Source: Apium graveolens
Lineage: Eukaryota > Streptophyta > Magnoliopsida > Apiales > Apiaceae
Length of the DNA: 64,000 nt
Direction of reading: 5' to 3'
Assembly (NCBI RefSeq): GCF_009905375.1
Contig: NC_133657.1
Location: 44,070,192-44,134,191 of the forward strand
Part shown: positions 20,401-32,287 of the stretch, in pieces
How the letters are laid out: the number at the start of each line of letters is the position of its first letter
Numbering within the stretch: the first letter of the stretch is position 1
The notes under the pieces: model-generated
The model's database searches: none
Told to the model about the DNA's origin: nothing
What the model saw: the letters and a program-made list of their open reading frames with translations, nothing else
Translations under genes and position numbers: made by a program

Positions 20401-22225
20401 AGACATGACATTACTCACAAGGTAGTTTACAATATCTGCAAACCACGGTTCTTCTACTTGCACTCCAAATAGCTGCTCATCGGGAAAAGACTCATTAATC
20501 AAATACTTGTCTTATGAAGTAGCAACTGGATCCTCTAAACGCGAGAGATGATCGGCGACTTGATTCTCAGTCCCCTTTGTGTCCTTGATCCCTAACTCAA
20601 ACTCCTGAAGTAAAAGAACCCATCGAATCAGCCTTAACTTCGAGTCCTTCTTCGAGACGAGATATCAAATTGCAGCGTGATCAGTGAAAACTGCCACCTT
20701 CATCCCAAGGAGATATGATCAAAATTTCTCAAAACCATAAATGATAGCCAAAAGTTCTTTCTCAGTACTGGTGTAATTCAGTTGAGCACCATTAAGAGTC
20801 TTACTAGCATAGTAGACTACATGAAATATGTTATTCTTGCGTTGCCCAAGAGCTGCTCCAACTGCATAGTCGCTTGCATCGCATATCACTTCAAATGGTT
20901 CAGACCAATCAGGTGCATTTATGACAGGTGCCGTAATCAAGCTCTTCTTCAATGTCTCAAAAGAAAAATGACACTCATTATCAAAATTGAAAGGAACATC
21001 TTTCTCTAAATAATTACACAATGGCTTTGAAATCTATGAGAAGTCTTTGATGAAACGCCTATAGAAACCCGCATGACCAAGAAAACTATGAATTCCCTTA
21101 ATCGATATGGGAGGAGGAAGATTTTCGATCACCCCCACCTTGGCTTTGTCCACCTCAAGACCCTTGCTAGAAACCTTGTGCCCAGGTATGATGCCTTGGC
21201 GCACCATAAAATGACATTTCCCCCAATTAAGAACCAAGTTGGTCTCAACGCACCTTTTCAATACTAAACCCAGATTATGCAAGCATTCATCGTAAGAAGT
21301 TCCAAAGAACGAGAAATCGTCCATGAACACTTCTACGTTATTCTCAATCATGTCAGAGAAGATAGCCATCATACATCTCTGAAAAGTGGCTGGCACTCCA
21401 CATAGCCAAAAAAACTCCGTGGAATGTAAAAGTGCCAAACAGACATCTGAATATAGTCTTTTCTTGATCCTCTGGAGCGATACAAATCTGATTATAACCT
21501 GAGTAGCCATCCAGAAGACAGTAGTAATCATGCCCAACCAATCTATCAAGCATCTGATCAGTGAAAGGAAGAGGAAAATGATCTATCCTTGTGGCTTTGT
21601 TTAGCTTCCTATAATCCATGCAAACTCTCCACCATGTGACTGTTCGTTTCGAAATAAGCTCATTCTTCTCATTAGCCACCACAGTGATACAACCTTTCTT
21701 TGGCACACACTGAACCGGGCTCACCTAAGAACTGTTAGAAATAGGATAGATAATTCTTGCATCTGGCCACTTGAGAATTTCCATCTTAACAACCTCTTTC
21801 ATGATCGGATTTAGCCTTCTCTTTTGCTCAACAATAGGCTTGCTTCCTTCCTCTAGCAGAATTTTATGCATACAATAAGAAGGGCCTATTCCCCTTATAT
21901 CTGCTATAGTCCAACCAATTGCCGATTTGAACTTTCTAAGAATCCTCAACAGCTTTTCCTCATTTGTACCTGAAAGGTCAGATGCAATAATAACAGGCAA
22001 AGTAGATGCTTCACCTAAGAATGCATACCTCAAGTGCTCAGGTAAAGGCTTAAGCTCAAGAGTAGGAGCTTCCTCAATAGATGGCTTGAGGCATTTCAGA
22101 GAACTTTTCAACTCCTCTAGTCTAAGAGATTCAAAAGGAATATCCATCTTTCGATTCCAAGGAGACGCATTCAAATATTGCAAGTGCTCATCACCCTCGT
22201 CATCTTCACTATCAGAATTCCCCAA
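20401..22225 (-). pseudogene. Gypsy reverse transcriptase and RNase H (F)
   Basis: RT begins in 22225-21725 (KPLPEHLRYAFLG, then IGPSYCMHKI) and stops at TAG 21727-21725, a probable Trp-to-stop change. It continues with RVCMDYRKLNKATRIDHFPLPF and YSGYNQICIAPEDQEKT, shifts frame near 21430, then has VFMDDFSFFG with both catalytic aspartates kept, and GLEVDKAKVGVIENLPPP. RNase H follows (21021-20719) with FEVICDASDYAVGAALGQR and YTSTEKELLAIIYGFEKF; the remainder to 20401 is broken. It is the most complete RT in the window. Confidence 0.88.
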
Positions 22226-22234
22226 TAAGGCCTT

Positions 22235-22768
22235 CTATAAGGCATCGGACCTTAGCAAACGATCGAGTTCAGTATTAACCACATAATTGCCCATTTCCAC
22301 CTTAAAACACTCCTCATTTTCTGTAGGGAATTTCATGGCATTGAACACATTAAAAGTCACATCCTGATTCATCACTCGCATAGTAAGCTCACCTTTCTGC
22401 ACATCTATCAAGGTTCGGCCAGTCGGCAAGAAGGGTCTTCTCAAGATTATGGGAATCTTTTTATCCTCCTCGAAATCAAGAATTACAAAATCAGCAGGGA
22501 AAATGAGTTTATCCACCTTGACCAAGACATCCTCCATAATACCTCACGGATATGTAATAGAACAATCGGCCAACTGTAAAGTCATGTAAGTAGGCTTTGG
22601 ATCAGGCAAGTCCAACTTTTTGAAGATTGACAAAGGCATCAAATTGATGCTAGCTCCCAAGTCGCATAGACATTTATCAAATGACACATTTCCAATGGTG
22701 CAAGGAATAATGAAGCTTCCAGGATCTTTAAGCTTCGAGGAAATTTCTGTTGCAGCACAGCACTGCAT
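22235..22768 (-). pseudogene. Athila-type aspartic protease (F)
   Basis: Retropepsin-like domain with DLGASINLMPLSIFKKL (active-site DLGAS, the Athila variant of DTGA) near 22670, and the flap/C-terminal IILRRPFLPTGRTLIDVQKGEL. One stop at 22543-22541 splits it. It would cut Gag-Pol. Confidence 0.82.
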
Positions 22769-24525
22769 TCCTCCGTGAGAGCAACGGTCTCTAAGTCGTC
22801 AAGTTTCACCTTCCTAGAGAGAATACCTTTCATGAATTTCTTGTAACTAGGCATTTGTTCAAGAGCTTTAGTGAAAGGAATATTGATGTGAAGTTTCTTG
22901 AACACCTCCAGAAACTTCGCAAACTGCTTATCCAGTTTCTTCTTCTGCAGCCTCTTAAAAAAGGGAGGTGGAGGATAAATCTGTTTCTCCCCTGTATTAC
23001 CCCCAGGAGGAGTGTGCTCAATAGTAATCTTCCTTGGTTCCACTTCGGCTTCCTTCTGCACTTTTCTTCATCAGCCTTCACTTCAGAAATTAGAGTTTTA
23101 GCTAGTTCAGGATTCACAACCTTACCAGAATTCAATGTAATTGCCTTAACATGCTCTTGAGCTTCCTTCTTGCCTGGCACTTCAATATCGCTTGGAAGCG
23201 TGCCAGGTTGACGATTCAGTAAAGCATTCGCAATTTGCCCAATTTGATTCTCCAAGGTCTTGATAGAGACAGCTTGGCTCTTTCACATGAGTCTCAACTC
23301 CTCCAGTTCAGAATTTTCATTAGCTTGAGGTAACTGCTGAAGTTGAAGTTGTTGCTTCGGGGCATATTACGGTTGTTTAAAACCAGGAGGGTTATATTGC
23401 CTTGTTGTATATGACTGATAAGATTATTGCATCGCATTCTGATTGTTGCTCCAACTGAAGTTAGGATGATTGTGGTTGTTCGGATGATAAGTGGCTGGAG
23501 CTTGTTGTTGTGATCTCTGAAATTTGCTCACAAATTGAGCTGATTTGCTAGAAATAGCACACTGCTCAGTTTCATATGCTCCCGCACAAAGCTCACAAAT
23601 GTTAGTAATCTGATTAACTCCATAATTTACTAAAGAGTCCACTTTCATCGTCAAAGCTTGTAGTTGAGCAGCTATAGCAGTAGCTTGATCCACTTCCAGA
23701 ATTCCTGCTACCTATACTTGCAACATTCTTTGTGTAGAATTCAGGTATTCATTGGCTGCCATTAGCTCAATCGACTCATAAGCTTCATTGTAGCTTTTAG
23801 CCTATAAGGCTCCATCAGATGCTGCATCAAGTATAGGTCTAGAATGTGCACCTAGACCATTGTAGAAACAGTTTATGATCATCCAATCAGGCATGCCGTG
23901 GTGTGGGCACTTCCTAAGCATCTCCTTATAACGATCCCAAGCCTCACACAAAGATTCACCCGTTTGCTGAGCAAACTGAGTAAGAGCATTCCTGATTGTA
24001 GCAGTCTTCCATAGGAAAGAATTTAGTGAGAAACTTTTGAGCAAGATCCTCCCATTTGGTGATAGACCTCGGTGGTAGAGAATGTAACCAAAACTTCACT
24101 TTGTCCCTCAAAGAGAATGGGAATAGTCGCAGCTTAATGGCATTTTCAGACATATCGTTGAACTTGAAAGTGTCACAGATCTCGATGAAATCCCTGATAT
24201 GCATATTTGGGTCTTCAGTAGGACTACCCCCAAACTGAAATGAGTTATGTATCATCTAAATCGTGTTCGACTTGATCTCAAAAGTGTTAGCTTTGATGGT
24301 TGGCCTGATAATGCTTGACTGAATGTCATTGATCTTAGGCTTAGAAAAGATCATTAAAGCCTTAGAATTATCTGCTTGCTCCTCCATCTCTAATAAAGGT
24401 GGTTCTTCGACTTTCTCTTCTTCAACTACTTTATCTTCGTCCTCAACAACTTCCCTACGATAAACTACAACTTCTTCCTCGTCTTTTTCCAGTATTCTCC
24501 TACGAACTCGTGAACGTGTTTGCAT
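22769..24525 (-). pseudogene. Athila-type gag (F)
   Basis: Starts MQTRSRVRRRILEKDEEEVVV at 24525. The Retrotrans_gag core is in 24255-23802 (PNMHIRDFIEICDTFKFN, FWLHSLPPRSITKWEDLAQKFL, LCEAWDRYKEMLRKCPHHG), with a frameshift near 24000. A short Cys motif (CELCAGAYETEQC, without the usual His) is at about 23600. The tail is Gln- and Asn-rich and runs to a Lys-rich stretch before protease. Several stops are present. Confidence 0.85.
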
Positions 24526-24648
24526 AAACGATCGCTAGATTACCTGAAAGACAACAAGAAAGAAAAAGTATGTGAGTAACAATATTCGGGTCAATGAACT
24601 TTAACGAATACAGATGATAAACACATAAACTAAAAGTTAACACTGCAG

Positions 24649-24666
24649 TCTCCGGCAGCGGCGCCA
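24649..24666 (-). promoter_or_regulatory. Primer binding site of element F (Asp-tRNA type)
   Basis: TGGCGCCGCTGCCGGAGA on the minus strand, six bases from the LTR end. This site type is typical of Athila/Tat gypsy elements and separates F from all other elements here, which use Met-tRNA-type sites. Confidence 0.85.
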
Positions 24667-24672
24667 AAAACT

Positions 24673-26119
24673 TGTTAGGCTAAAATACGCGCTAATAATT
24701 CAGGCAAGTATACACGTTCGCAAGTAATATAGAATCTTTTCCAGTTCGTTCCAACAGAGACTGAATTGGTTAATTTATGTAATTTATGCACTTATGCACC
24801 GATGATATGGTTATTATCCAATGCTAAGACAATAACAATTTTGGGTTGTTTATACTACAAATTATACTAATGATTATACTAAGAGAGAAAAGATTCTTGT
24901 GAATTATATGAGACAGACATGGGATTCTAACTTCATTAAATACTTCAATCAATAGCCTTATTGTTCTTAACCTTAGCATGCAATGGTGATGACACTAATC
25001 AGATAACACAAAACTGCTAATCGCCAACTTTTGTTGCACAAAGAACATACTAACAGACATCCATAAAAGAGATAGAAGCTGAATAGACACCAATTATATT
25101 GAGACCCTACATGTCTATAGAATTTGACAACATAAAGGTTTAAAGCACAAGTTATCTTTCACGATTACACAGGACAAGTAAGATGGGTAAAATTACCTAT
25201 GAATCATGCGTAACAATAACACATGAACCTATGCTAGCATGGCAAGTTCTAAATCCTTAAATTCACTATCACTTCATTAAGAATTAACACGCTATCTTAT
25301 AAGTTCATGACTCTTATAAGACGAATAAGCACAACCAGTACTAGGTTATCATACAATCACCACACACTAAGGCATACAAACAATTTAACTAAAGAAATCC
25401 ACAAATAAATTTGCTAGAATCCCACGATAACGATTAGCCCATAATCGGACTCATCATCAACGTGGGCTACGATGAAAGCATGGTGTAATAAACGTAGTCT
25501 TTATAACGAATGAATAAAACCAAGTACGAAACAAGAGTAAGGTTCATAAATAATAAAACTAGCATCCAAGTTACAACTTAGAACAAAGATTCGCAAGTAA
25601 AAACAAGATCTTCTTTGTCTTCGTTGAATTCGTGATAAAACGGTTTTCTTACGGCTCTCCTTACGCTCTGGTAGGTCTCTCTATTAAAAATGACTTTATT
25701 TGAATATATATAGAAGCCCTAAACAATCTGGAAGTCTTCCCTTTTAGAATCAAAGTAGAAACAAGATTCTTGAATTCGGCACCGGCGTGGGCGCGCGCTA
25801 TTACAGCGCGGGCGCGCTGTCTTTCTGGAACCCCGGCGCGGCCACGCGCTATCACAGTGCGGGCGCGCCGTCCTTCTGGGAAAACTCATATTTCTTCTTT
25901 TCTCTTGCTACTTCGAGTTGGCTTTCCATGAGCTTTTATTGCAACACCACCTGGACACCAGATTAGCACCAAAACAATGCTGATTCACCTGATTACCTAG
26001 ATAATGCCTAAAATGCAAAAACACTAGAAAACACATTAAAACACTTAACAACTTGAGTACAAATGCATTAATTCGAAGCTTATTAGAGCATAATAAAATG
26101 TCATAAATGCCACCCAACA
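24673..26119 (-). mobile_element. 5' LTR of element F (1447 bp)
   Basis: Plus-strand start TGTTAGGC, end GCCACCCAACA. It contains the GC-rich block (25775-25880). About 45 bp at 24945-24988 is absent from the 3' LTR. The 25661-26120 frames are chance ORFs. Confidence 0.88.
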
Positions 26120-26134
26120 TACCCCCAAATAAAT
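26120..26134 (-). other. Polypurine-tract remnant outside the 5' LTR of F
   Basis: Fifteen bases, tacccccaaataaat on the plus strand, directly outside the LTR. The first eleven match the tract that precedes the 3' LTR (17121-17131). A normal integration would have only the target duplication here. Confidence 0.65.
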
Positions 26135-27152
26135 CTGACTGTTCTCTTTTACATGTAGAAAAATTATGTGGTTGTACTACTACGACTGATCATCGTAAGT
26201 TATCTTCCTGGAGCGGGAAACTCCCGTAATGATTTCATTATCTAGTCTGGATATCTCTATAACACTACCCAAAGCACTTCTATAGAAAGGCTACGGTTGG
26301 GTGACAGATGAGTGTTGGCAGGGTCGAGCTTTTAAAATGATGTTTTCATCAAATGAAGTATCTCGTATTTTCATCTAGAAAATAAATTTTTAAAAAGTGG
26401 TGATACTTTGAACAGTAGTAGTTTCAAAGAGTTTTGTGGATAAGATATATGATTATATTGAAGTATCTTGTAACTTCATCTTTTAAAACATATATCTAGT
26501 AAATGTTGCATTATGCACATCAATGATTTCCAAACAAATGTTAAGGAAAGGTTAGATATATGAGATCACCTTGTAATGATATTTTTATACCGTCTATTTA
26601 ATGGAACTCTATGCATGTTATGCATCACAGATGATTTCAGAGTTTATAAAAAGAAAAAAAGTATATATTGAGTATTTTGCGACTTCGTCGCATTACGATA
26701 TTGAACTTGATTCATAATAGTATGACCAATACTTTCCGAAATACTATGAAAATGCTCATATATTGTTAATCAGTTATATGTTATTTTGGTGTGTTGTGTT
26801 GCTCAACCTTGCTTTATTCATTCATCACACAACAACAACTAGACAATATGGACAGGACCAAGCTCCCAATTCGCGAATGGATAGGAAATGTTCTGCAGTT
26901 TCCTATAGGCATTAATGCCGTTATGGCTGAGGTAGGAACTACCAATAAGCAAGTTTCAACTTTTGATGTACCGGACTTATGTATATCTATGAATTTTTAT
27001 AATGGCAAGGAACATGTAAATTCATTCAGAAACCCCTTTTGAAGTGTAATAACTTATAATTTGTGGATAATATAACTTGTACTATTTTCGGTTTCATCTC
27101 TGAGACTATAATGTGTGGTGTGTGTGTGTGTGTGTGTATTGTGGGGTCATTA
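26135..27152 (-). mobile_element. Gypsy LTR G, middle segment
   Basis: Mostly AT-rich non-coding sequence with a (GT)n run at 27113-27137 and the first copy of the CATTA target duplication of H at 27148-27152. An 83-codon frame (26791-27042) has no recognisable domain. Orientation is taken from the end at 30183. Confidence 0.45.
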
Positions 27153-27637
27153 TGTTAGTGTTTGTGCCCCAGAGACAATACTATGATGTTTTAGTTTATA
27201 ACATTAGGATTATTAATGTTTATGTTCAATCGATTATTCCCTTTATAATTTATTAATTCTTAATTTACTGTGATATAAATGTTAGATTAATAAATGTCCT
27301 TGGAATATAATATGCAATTCTATATCTCTAAGTAGGTGACTTAGAATGAGATTATAAGAATAGTATCAATATTCCTAAAGGTCCCTAGTCGAGTATTATT
27401 ATTAAGGGACATTAATAATACATTAAGACTGGTGTGTTTGTTGACTGATGATCAAATCTCATTGATCATAGGTATGATGATACTAAAGTCAAAAACACAG
27501 GCAGATGTATATGTACATGGTGCTTTACAGACCCAATTTGAGATTCTACATGTTTGTTGTGTCATAAGTAATTCTCAAAGTGATAATGATGTAATGGTCC
27601 TTAGACCTGAAGTCATTATATTTCTATACGAGAATTA
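27153..27637 (+). mobile_element. 5' LTR fragment of copia H
   Basis: TGTTAGTGTTTGTGCCC start. It matches the first 485 bases of the 3' LTR closely and then breaks off at 27637/27638, directly joined to RT. Confidence 0.85.
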
Positions 27638-28526
27638 GTATTATATGTAGATGACATAAAACAAATAAGGAATGGCATACCTTCTCTACAGGCTGTTAGA
27701 CTTGGTTGAGAAATAGTTTCTCGGTGAAAGACTTGGGCGATGCTACCTATATATTAGGGATCAAGATCTATAGAGATATATTGAAGAGATTAATCGACCT
27801 AGTTGAAGTACATACATTGATAAAATATTGCATCATTTTAGGATGCAGGAGGCAAAGAGTGGATATGTCCCGATGTCTCTTGGGATAGTGATCTCATAGG
27901 ATAACTGTCATAAATCATTAGATGATAAGGGCCGTCTTAGAAAAGCTCCATATGCTTCAGCAATTGGATCTATAATGTATGCAGTGATATGTACTTTTCT
28001 TGATATTTCCTATGCTTTGAGCATGACGAACAAATACCAGTCTAATCCAGGTGAGGGTCACTGGATAGTTGTCAAGAATATTCTTAAGTACTTAAAGAGG
28101 ACTAAAGATTTATTTTTGGTATAAGGAGAAGATATGGAACTAGTTGTAAAGGGTTACACTGATACTAGTTTCTTAACTTAATTTATGGATAGACAAGGAT
28201 AATTATGTGTCAATGCATGGTTTCTGTTTTGTTTAAATATAATTGGTGTTAGCTTGAATAGTTCACAGCAAGAACATTGATGATTCTATGGAAGCCGAAT
28301 ATATTGATGTTTTCGAAACATCTAAGGAGAATGTTTAGGCATGTCCCTAAGCGATATCACCTTATTAATGAGATTAATGATCAAGAAGATATAAATGTAA
28401 AGTGCATAGTAATGATAGTGTTGCAGACCCACTGATTAAGGCTTTGTCGCAGTAAAAGCACGATGGTCATACTAGTTCCATGAGTATTAGATACATGGGT
28501 GATTGGCTCTAGTGTAAGTGGGAGAT
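27638..28526 (+). pseudogene. Copia RT C-terminal half and RNase H (H)
   Basis: Begins in the catalytic YVDD motif (27641-27658, both Asp kept) and continues with FSVKDLGDATYILGIKIYRD, the APYASAIGSIMYA motif, DISYALSM and HWIVVKNILKYLKRT of copia RT. RNase H follows with EAEYI and ADPLIKALSQ-like ends (about 28290-28455). Many stops and shifts. The sequence aagtgggagat at 28516-28526 is the polypurine tract of the 3' LTR. Confidence 0.85.
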
Positions 28527-30081
28527 TGTTAGTGTTTGTGCCCTAGAGACAATACTATGATGTTTTAGTTTAAGACATTAGGATTATTATTGTTTATGTT
28601 CTATTGATTATTCCCTTTATAATTTATTAATTCTTAATTTACTGTGATATAAATGTTAGATTAATAAATATCCTTAGAATATCATATGCAATTCTATATC
28701 TCTAAGTACATGACTTAGAATGAGATTATGAGAATAGTATCAATATTCCTAAAGGTCCGTAGTCGAGTATTATTATTAAGGGATAATAATAATGCATTAA
28801 GACTGGTGTGTTTGTTTACTGATGATCACATCTCATTGATCATAGGTATGATGATACTAAAGTCAAAAACACAGGCAGATGTATATGTACATGGTGCTGG
28901 ACAGACCCAATGTGAGATTTTACATGTCTGTTCTGTTATAAGTAATTCTCACAGTGATAATGATGTAATGGTCCTTATACCTGAAGTCATTATATTTCTA
29001 TACGAGAATTAATATACATTGATTCCATTAAAAGTTATTTTTGACCAGGTAATGATAAAAGTGGACACTGGGTATATTATGAATCATATGAGAAATATGA
29101 ATGATCTAGATGGGATTTAACCCTCCTATTTTAGGAGTGATATTATTGGCCTTTTGTGTGAGCTAGACTATGAAATGCGTGGTCACGCTCAAATGTTGAT
29201 TTGATATGATAGTCTACTCATTGATCAAGAAAACTTGGATTAAACTATGATCAGGATGACACATTACATGCCTCTAGTTTAATCTATAATATTTGGTTAA
29301 AGGGATTTTATTACATTATACATTATTCACAAAAGGTTTAATCGATCACCGATTCAATTATTATTACTTGGGTAGAAATAATGTATTACTAGATGCCGCT
29401 CATTGTTTACGATTTAAAATTAGATTTAAAATTCATTGCCAACGTAATAATAACCAATAGGGTCACACACTAAGAATGCTTGAAGGATTATTTAATTTAA
29501 ATTGGATTTAAATTATATTAAAGTAATTCGAATTATTTATAATATTAATTAAGTATGACTTAATTAATTAGATAAATATTGATATTCGAATTTACTAATA
29601 TTAATTATGAAATTTATTTGTTAAATAATTAAGTGAGACTTAGTTATAATATAAATAGGAATTTCGAATTAATAATAACTCCTAATTAGTTAAGAGTGAT
29701 AGTTCGTTTTTCTACTCTCTATATAATATCTCTTGTGTGGCTGATTTTGAGAGCAAGACTTTTACTAAAACCCTAGCCACCAAGGGAGAAGATGGAGAGA
29801 GCAAGAAGAAATGAGTTTATGCAAGTACACATTCAATCCTTGAGTTCAAGCATTCGTGTCGATACCGATAGGGCGTAGATCGCGAGAGCGGGATGCGTGG
29901 TGAATGAACAAGCTTTGGATCTCCATTAGTACACCAATTGGTAAAGCTTCTTAAGGAAACAATCTGATCTACGAATTAAATATATGTTTTTCGCATGGAT
30001 CCTGCGGTGGGTTTCGAAAATTCTGATTTTTTATGTTTTTAATTACTGTTTCCGTTGCGTTTATGTGCTCGAAACCTAACA
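28527..30081 (+). mobile_element. 3' LTR of copia H (1555 bp)
   Basis: TGTTAGTG to AACCTAACA. The last 140 bases (from about 29941, with a tcgcatggatcctgcgg block) are strongly similar to the end of copia LTR I at 60100-60235, although the rest differs. A tandem-like AT-rich stretch covers 29480-29700. Confidence 0.88.
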
Positions 30082-30183
30082 CATTATGCAGTTGTTAGTT
30101 GTTAATTCAAGATTAAGTGTTGATTAATGGAAATGAAACTCATGATAACCCGAATCCCCGACCCCGGATTTGGGGGTGTTATG
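30082..30183 (-). mobile_element. Gypsy LTR G, right end
   Basis: Second CATTA copy at 30082-30086, then GC-rich sequence ending ccccggatttgggggtgttatg. On the minus strand this is a gypsy LTR start of the form cataacacccccaaatcc, like the starts of chromovirus LTRs but with the terminal TG changed. Confidence 0.5.
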
Positions 30184-30733
30184 AATATAGTGCCCTAGTG
30201 AAAGTATTCTCTGCAATGAAGAAAGACTTTAGATTCACCAAGGTTTTCAAAGCAGAAGTACTCAAAAAGATAAGTTCAACCAGGAAAAGATGGAGAGATA
30301 TTAGTGCACTACCAAGAGTTTTAACTATTCAGACATCGGGAATAGAGTGCACATGAAGCCCTACTAGATTATGGAGTTTAGGGATGAAAAGCATGCCAGA
30401 AGATTTTTCAGACTTGAAGACCAGCTTAAAATATCAAGTAATGTAACTTTCATGGAAATGCAGGAGATGCTGATCAATAAAGAAGATGAAGCTAAATTCT
30501 ACATACAACTCCAACTTCAGATATAGGACAACAATGAAAAATTGGGAAGAAGACAAGGGAATCAAGGAAAATGGCATGTAAACTTCTATAAACTTTCTTT
30601 GTAGAATTCAATTTCAATGCAACACTTTACAGTTATCTACTTTTTAATGTATTAGTTTTATAGGGTGTTATGTAATCATCAAGTCAACCTGAATTTATGC
30701 TTATAATTCTATTAGACAAAAATTGGGGGAGAT
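30184..30733 (+). pseudogene. Post-pol tail of copia M
   Basis: Plus-strand coding-like sequence with broken frames: VFKAEVLKKISSTRKRWRDI (30240-30310), then in another frame a helical charged stretch (EFRDEKHARRFFRLEDQLKI and QEMLINKEDEAKFYIQLQLQ) to about 30560. It ends in a polypurine tract (aattgggggagat, 30721-30733) directly before the 3' LTR. No known domain; it lies where post-pol accessory sequence occurs in long copia elements. The upstream pol is absent. Confidence 0.5.
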
Positions 30734-31331
30734 TGTTAGGAATATGTTGTAGTCTTGATGATAATTCACCAAAACACCTGAGTAGGTTTATTTAGTGTCT
30801 TTTGTAGCCTTCGACGGATAATCACAGTTATCAATCCATTAAAGGAGTAGCTTATACTAATAAGTATGTAGCACATATACACTAGAATAGCAGGGGATTT
30901 GGTAGTTTTAGTAGTTTCCAAGTCATGTTGACTACTAGCAAGATATACAAAATAGGTGGGTTAATTGTAAATATAAAATTCCATATAATTTTGTATAAAT
31001 GAAAGAGTATCAACTGCTATGAAAATAACTTCAACTGCTAATCTACAAACGGATATCTCAATATTACATTAACAGATGAGTCAAGCCCTCAACGGATAAT
31101 AGATAAAGCTATCAACGGACATTACCAAGAAAGCTTCAACGGATGACACCAATATAGTGTCAATGGATAAGATCTAAAAAGTTTCAAAGAATAATCAATA
31201 AAGATAACAGTTAAAAGGGACTTTGACAGAAGCTAACAGAGTCATATGGGTTGATAATGCACTAAAGGAATGTGGCAGCCTGATTACAGGTGTTAGAAGA
31301 AAATGAAGCATTTCTATTTCCATGCAAGACA
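30734..31331 (+). mobile_element. 3' LTR of copia M, segment 1
   Basis: TGTTAGGAATATG start after a polypurine tract. It holds several cgacggataa/tcaacggata units (30810-31190). It ends at the AGACA duplication (31327-31331), where element A is inserted. The LTR continues at 44342. Confidence 0.82.
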
Positions 31332-32234
31332 TGTAACAACCCAAATCAGGGGTCAAGATTTGGTGTCACTAAACAATCTTTACATAAAATAAAGAAATAA
31401 GTAAAGAACCCCTTGAACCCGGATCGTTTATAGGTTATGGTATGAAACAAGAATCTAACCTTCTACAACTTACAATAACTAAATTACAAATGAGAATACC
31501 TTTGAACTAATGCTCTTGTCACAATCTTCTAACACCTTTAATCTCTCGCAGCGGAAATTTTTCTAAGTCCTGTCGTCTATCGAAGCTATTCATTTTTATC
31601 CTTATCCATTTCTTGCAGAAATAAGAATTTACAAAGCAAGAGTGAGCCAAAAATGCCCAGCAAGTATATAATTTGAGTTTCAAACATTAATATCAAAGAA
31701 AACTTCCGAACAAAATCTCTGAAATATTTTGAAGAACGAAACACGAAATCATTTAAAGGATATACTTCATTTACTTAAAATCAATTTGATTTGCATTGCT
31801 ATAAATCACATAGGGAATAACGACATTTTTGTAAGAGCTTCAGAGATCGCGTGTTTTCAAAATAGCTTCTGGTAATACTTCATACTTGAGCAACGAATGC
31901 AATAACTAATTAGAAAACGACGTTCAAGAAATTCCTAACTATTCAGTATCCATCATTATCGACTAAGTTTTCATAACTTACCCTGCTAAACCAGCCTGAT
32001 AAGGACGGGTTGAATAATTAAAAATATCTCAATTCATTCGAGATTCTAATTATCACTGCGCAACTAATGCTGCAGCAACAATCTGAACCTCGAATTTATT
32101 TAAAAACACCGTAATTTTTCCGAAACTGAGTACTAAGAAAGAATAATTTTAATCCATAATCCTATTTTTTTCGAGAAGGAATGCCATTAATAGCGATCAA
32201 CAACAAATTAGACTGGTCACTAGTTCACACTTAT

Positions 32235-32287
32235 ATCCTGCTGATCAGTCAGGATACAGTGCAGATCTATACCTACCTGTATAGATC
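32235..32287. repeat. Double palindrome cassette in LTR A
   Basis: First ATCCTG-CTGATCAG-T-CAGGAT (32235-32255), then a 9-bp perfect stem GATCTATAC / GTATAGATC with a 6-base loop (32264-32287), followed by a conserved gtcccca/ggcactacggccc block. The cassette is present again at 41357-41409 and, in variant form, in both LTRs of element B. Confidence 0.8.

Larger units (their letters stand above)
15718..26119 (-). mobile_element. Athila-like Ty3/gypsy element F (10.4 kb)
   Basis: Two LTRs (15718-17120 and 24673-26119) enclose gag, protease, RT, RNase H and integrase on the minus strand, in gypsy order. The primer site TGGCGCCGCTGCCGGAGA is the Asp-tRNA-like type of Athila/Tat elements. The protease signature CDLGASINLMPLS and the FMDDFSFFG RT motif are also of the Athila type. 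A 2-kb post-pol region is present, as in Athila, but holds no intact env. All genes are broken. The LTRs differ by indels (for example about 45 bp near 24945 is absent from the other LTR), so the copy is not young. Confidence 0.88.
27153..30081 (+). mobile_element. Small Ty1/copia element H with internal deletion (2.9 kb)
   Basis: Plus-strand element with a truncated 5' LTR (27153-27637), an RT-RNase H remnant (27638-28526) and a complete 3' LTR (28527-30081). It is flanked by CATTA on both sides (27148-27152 and 30082-30086). Gag, protease, integrase and most of RT are missing, along with about 1.07 kb of 5' LTR and the primer site. The target duplication shows it inserted as a unit; the deletion came later or during reverse transcription. 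Confidence 0.88.

Noticed and set aside
26791..27042. 83-codon plus-strand ORF in LTR G
   Set aside because: No domain, no homologous copy seen in the window, and antisense to the inferred LTR orientation. Kept only as a chance frame.
13390..31331. E and M as the 5' and 3' halves of one copia element
   Set aside because: Both LTRs have aacggat-type repeats, but their ends (gggcctaaca and agggaataaca) and bodies differ too much for two LTRs of one copy.
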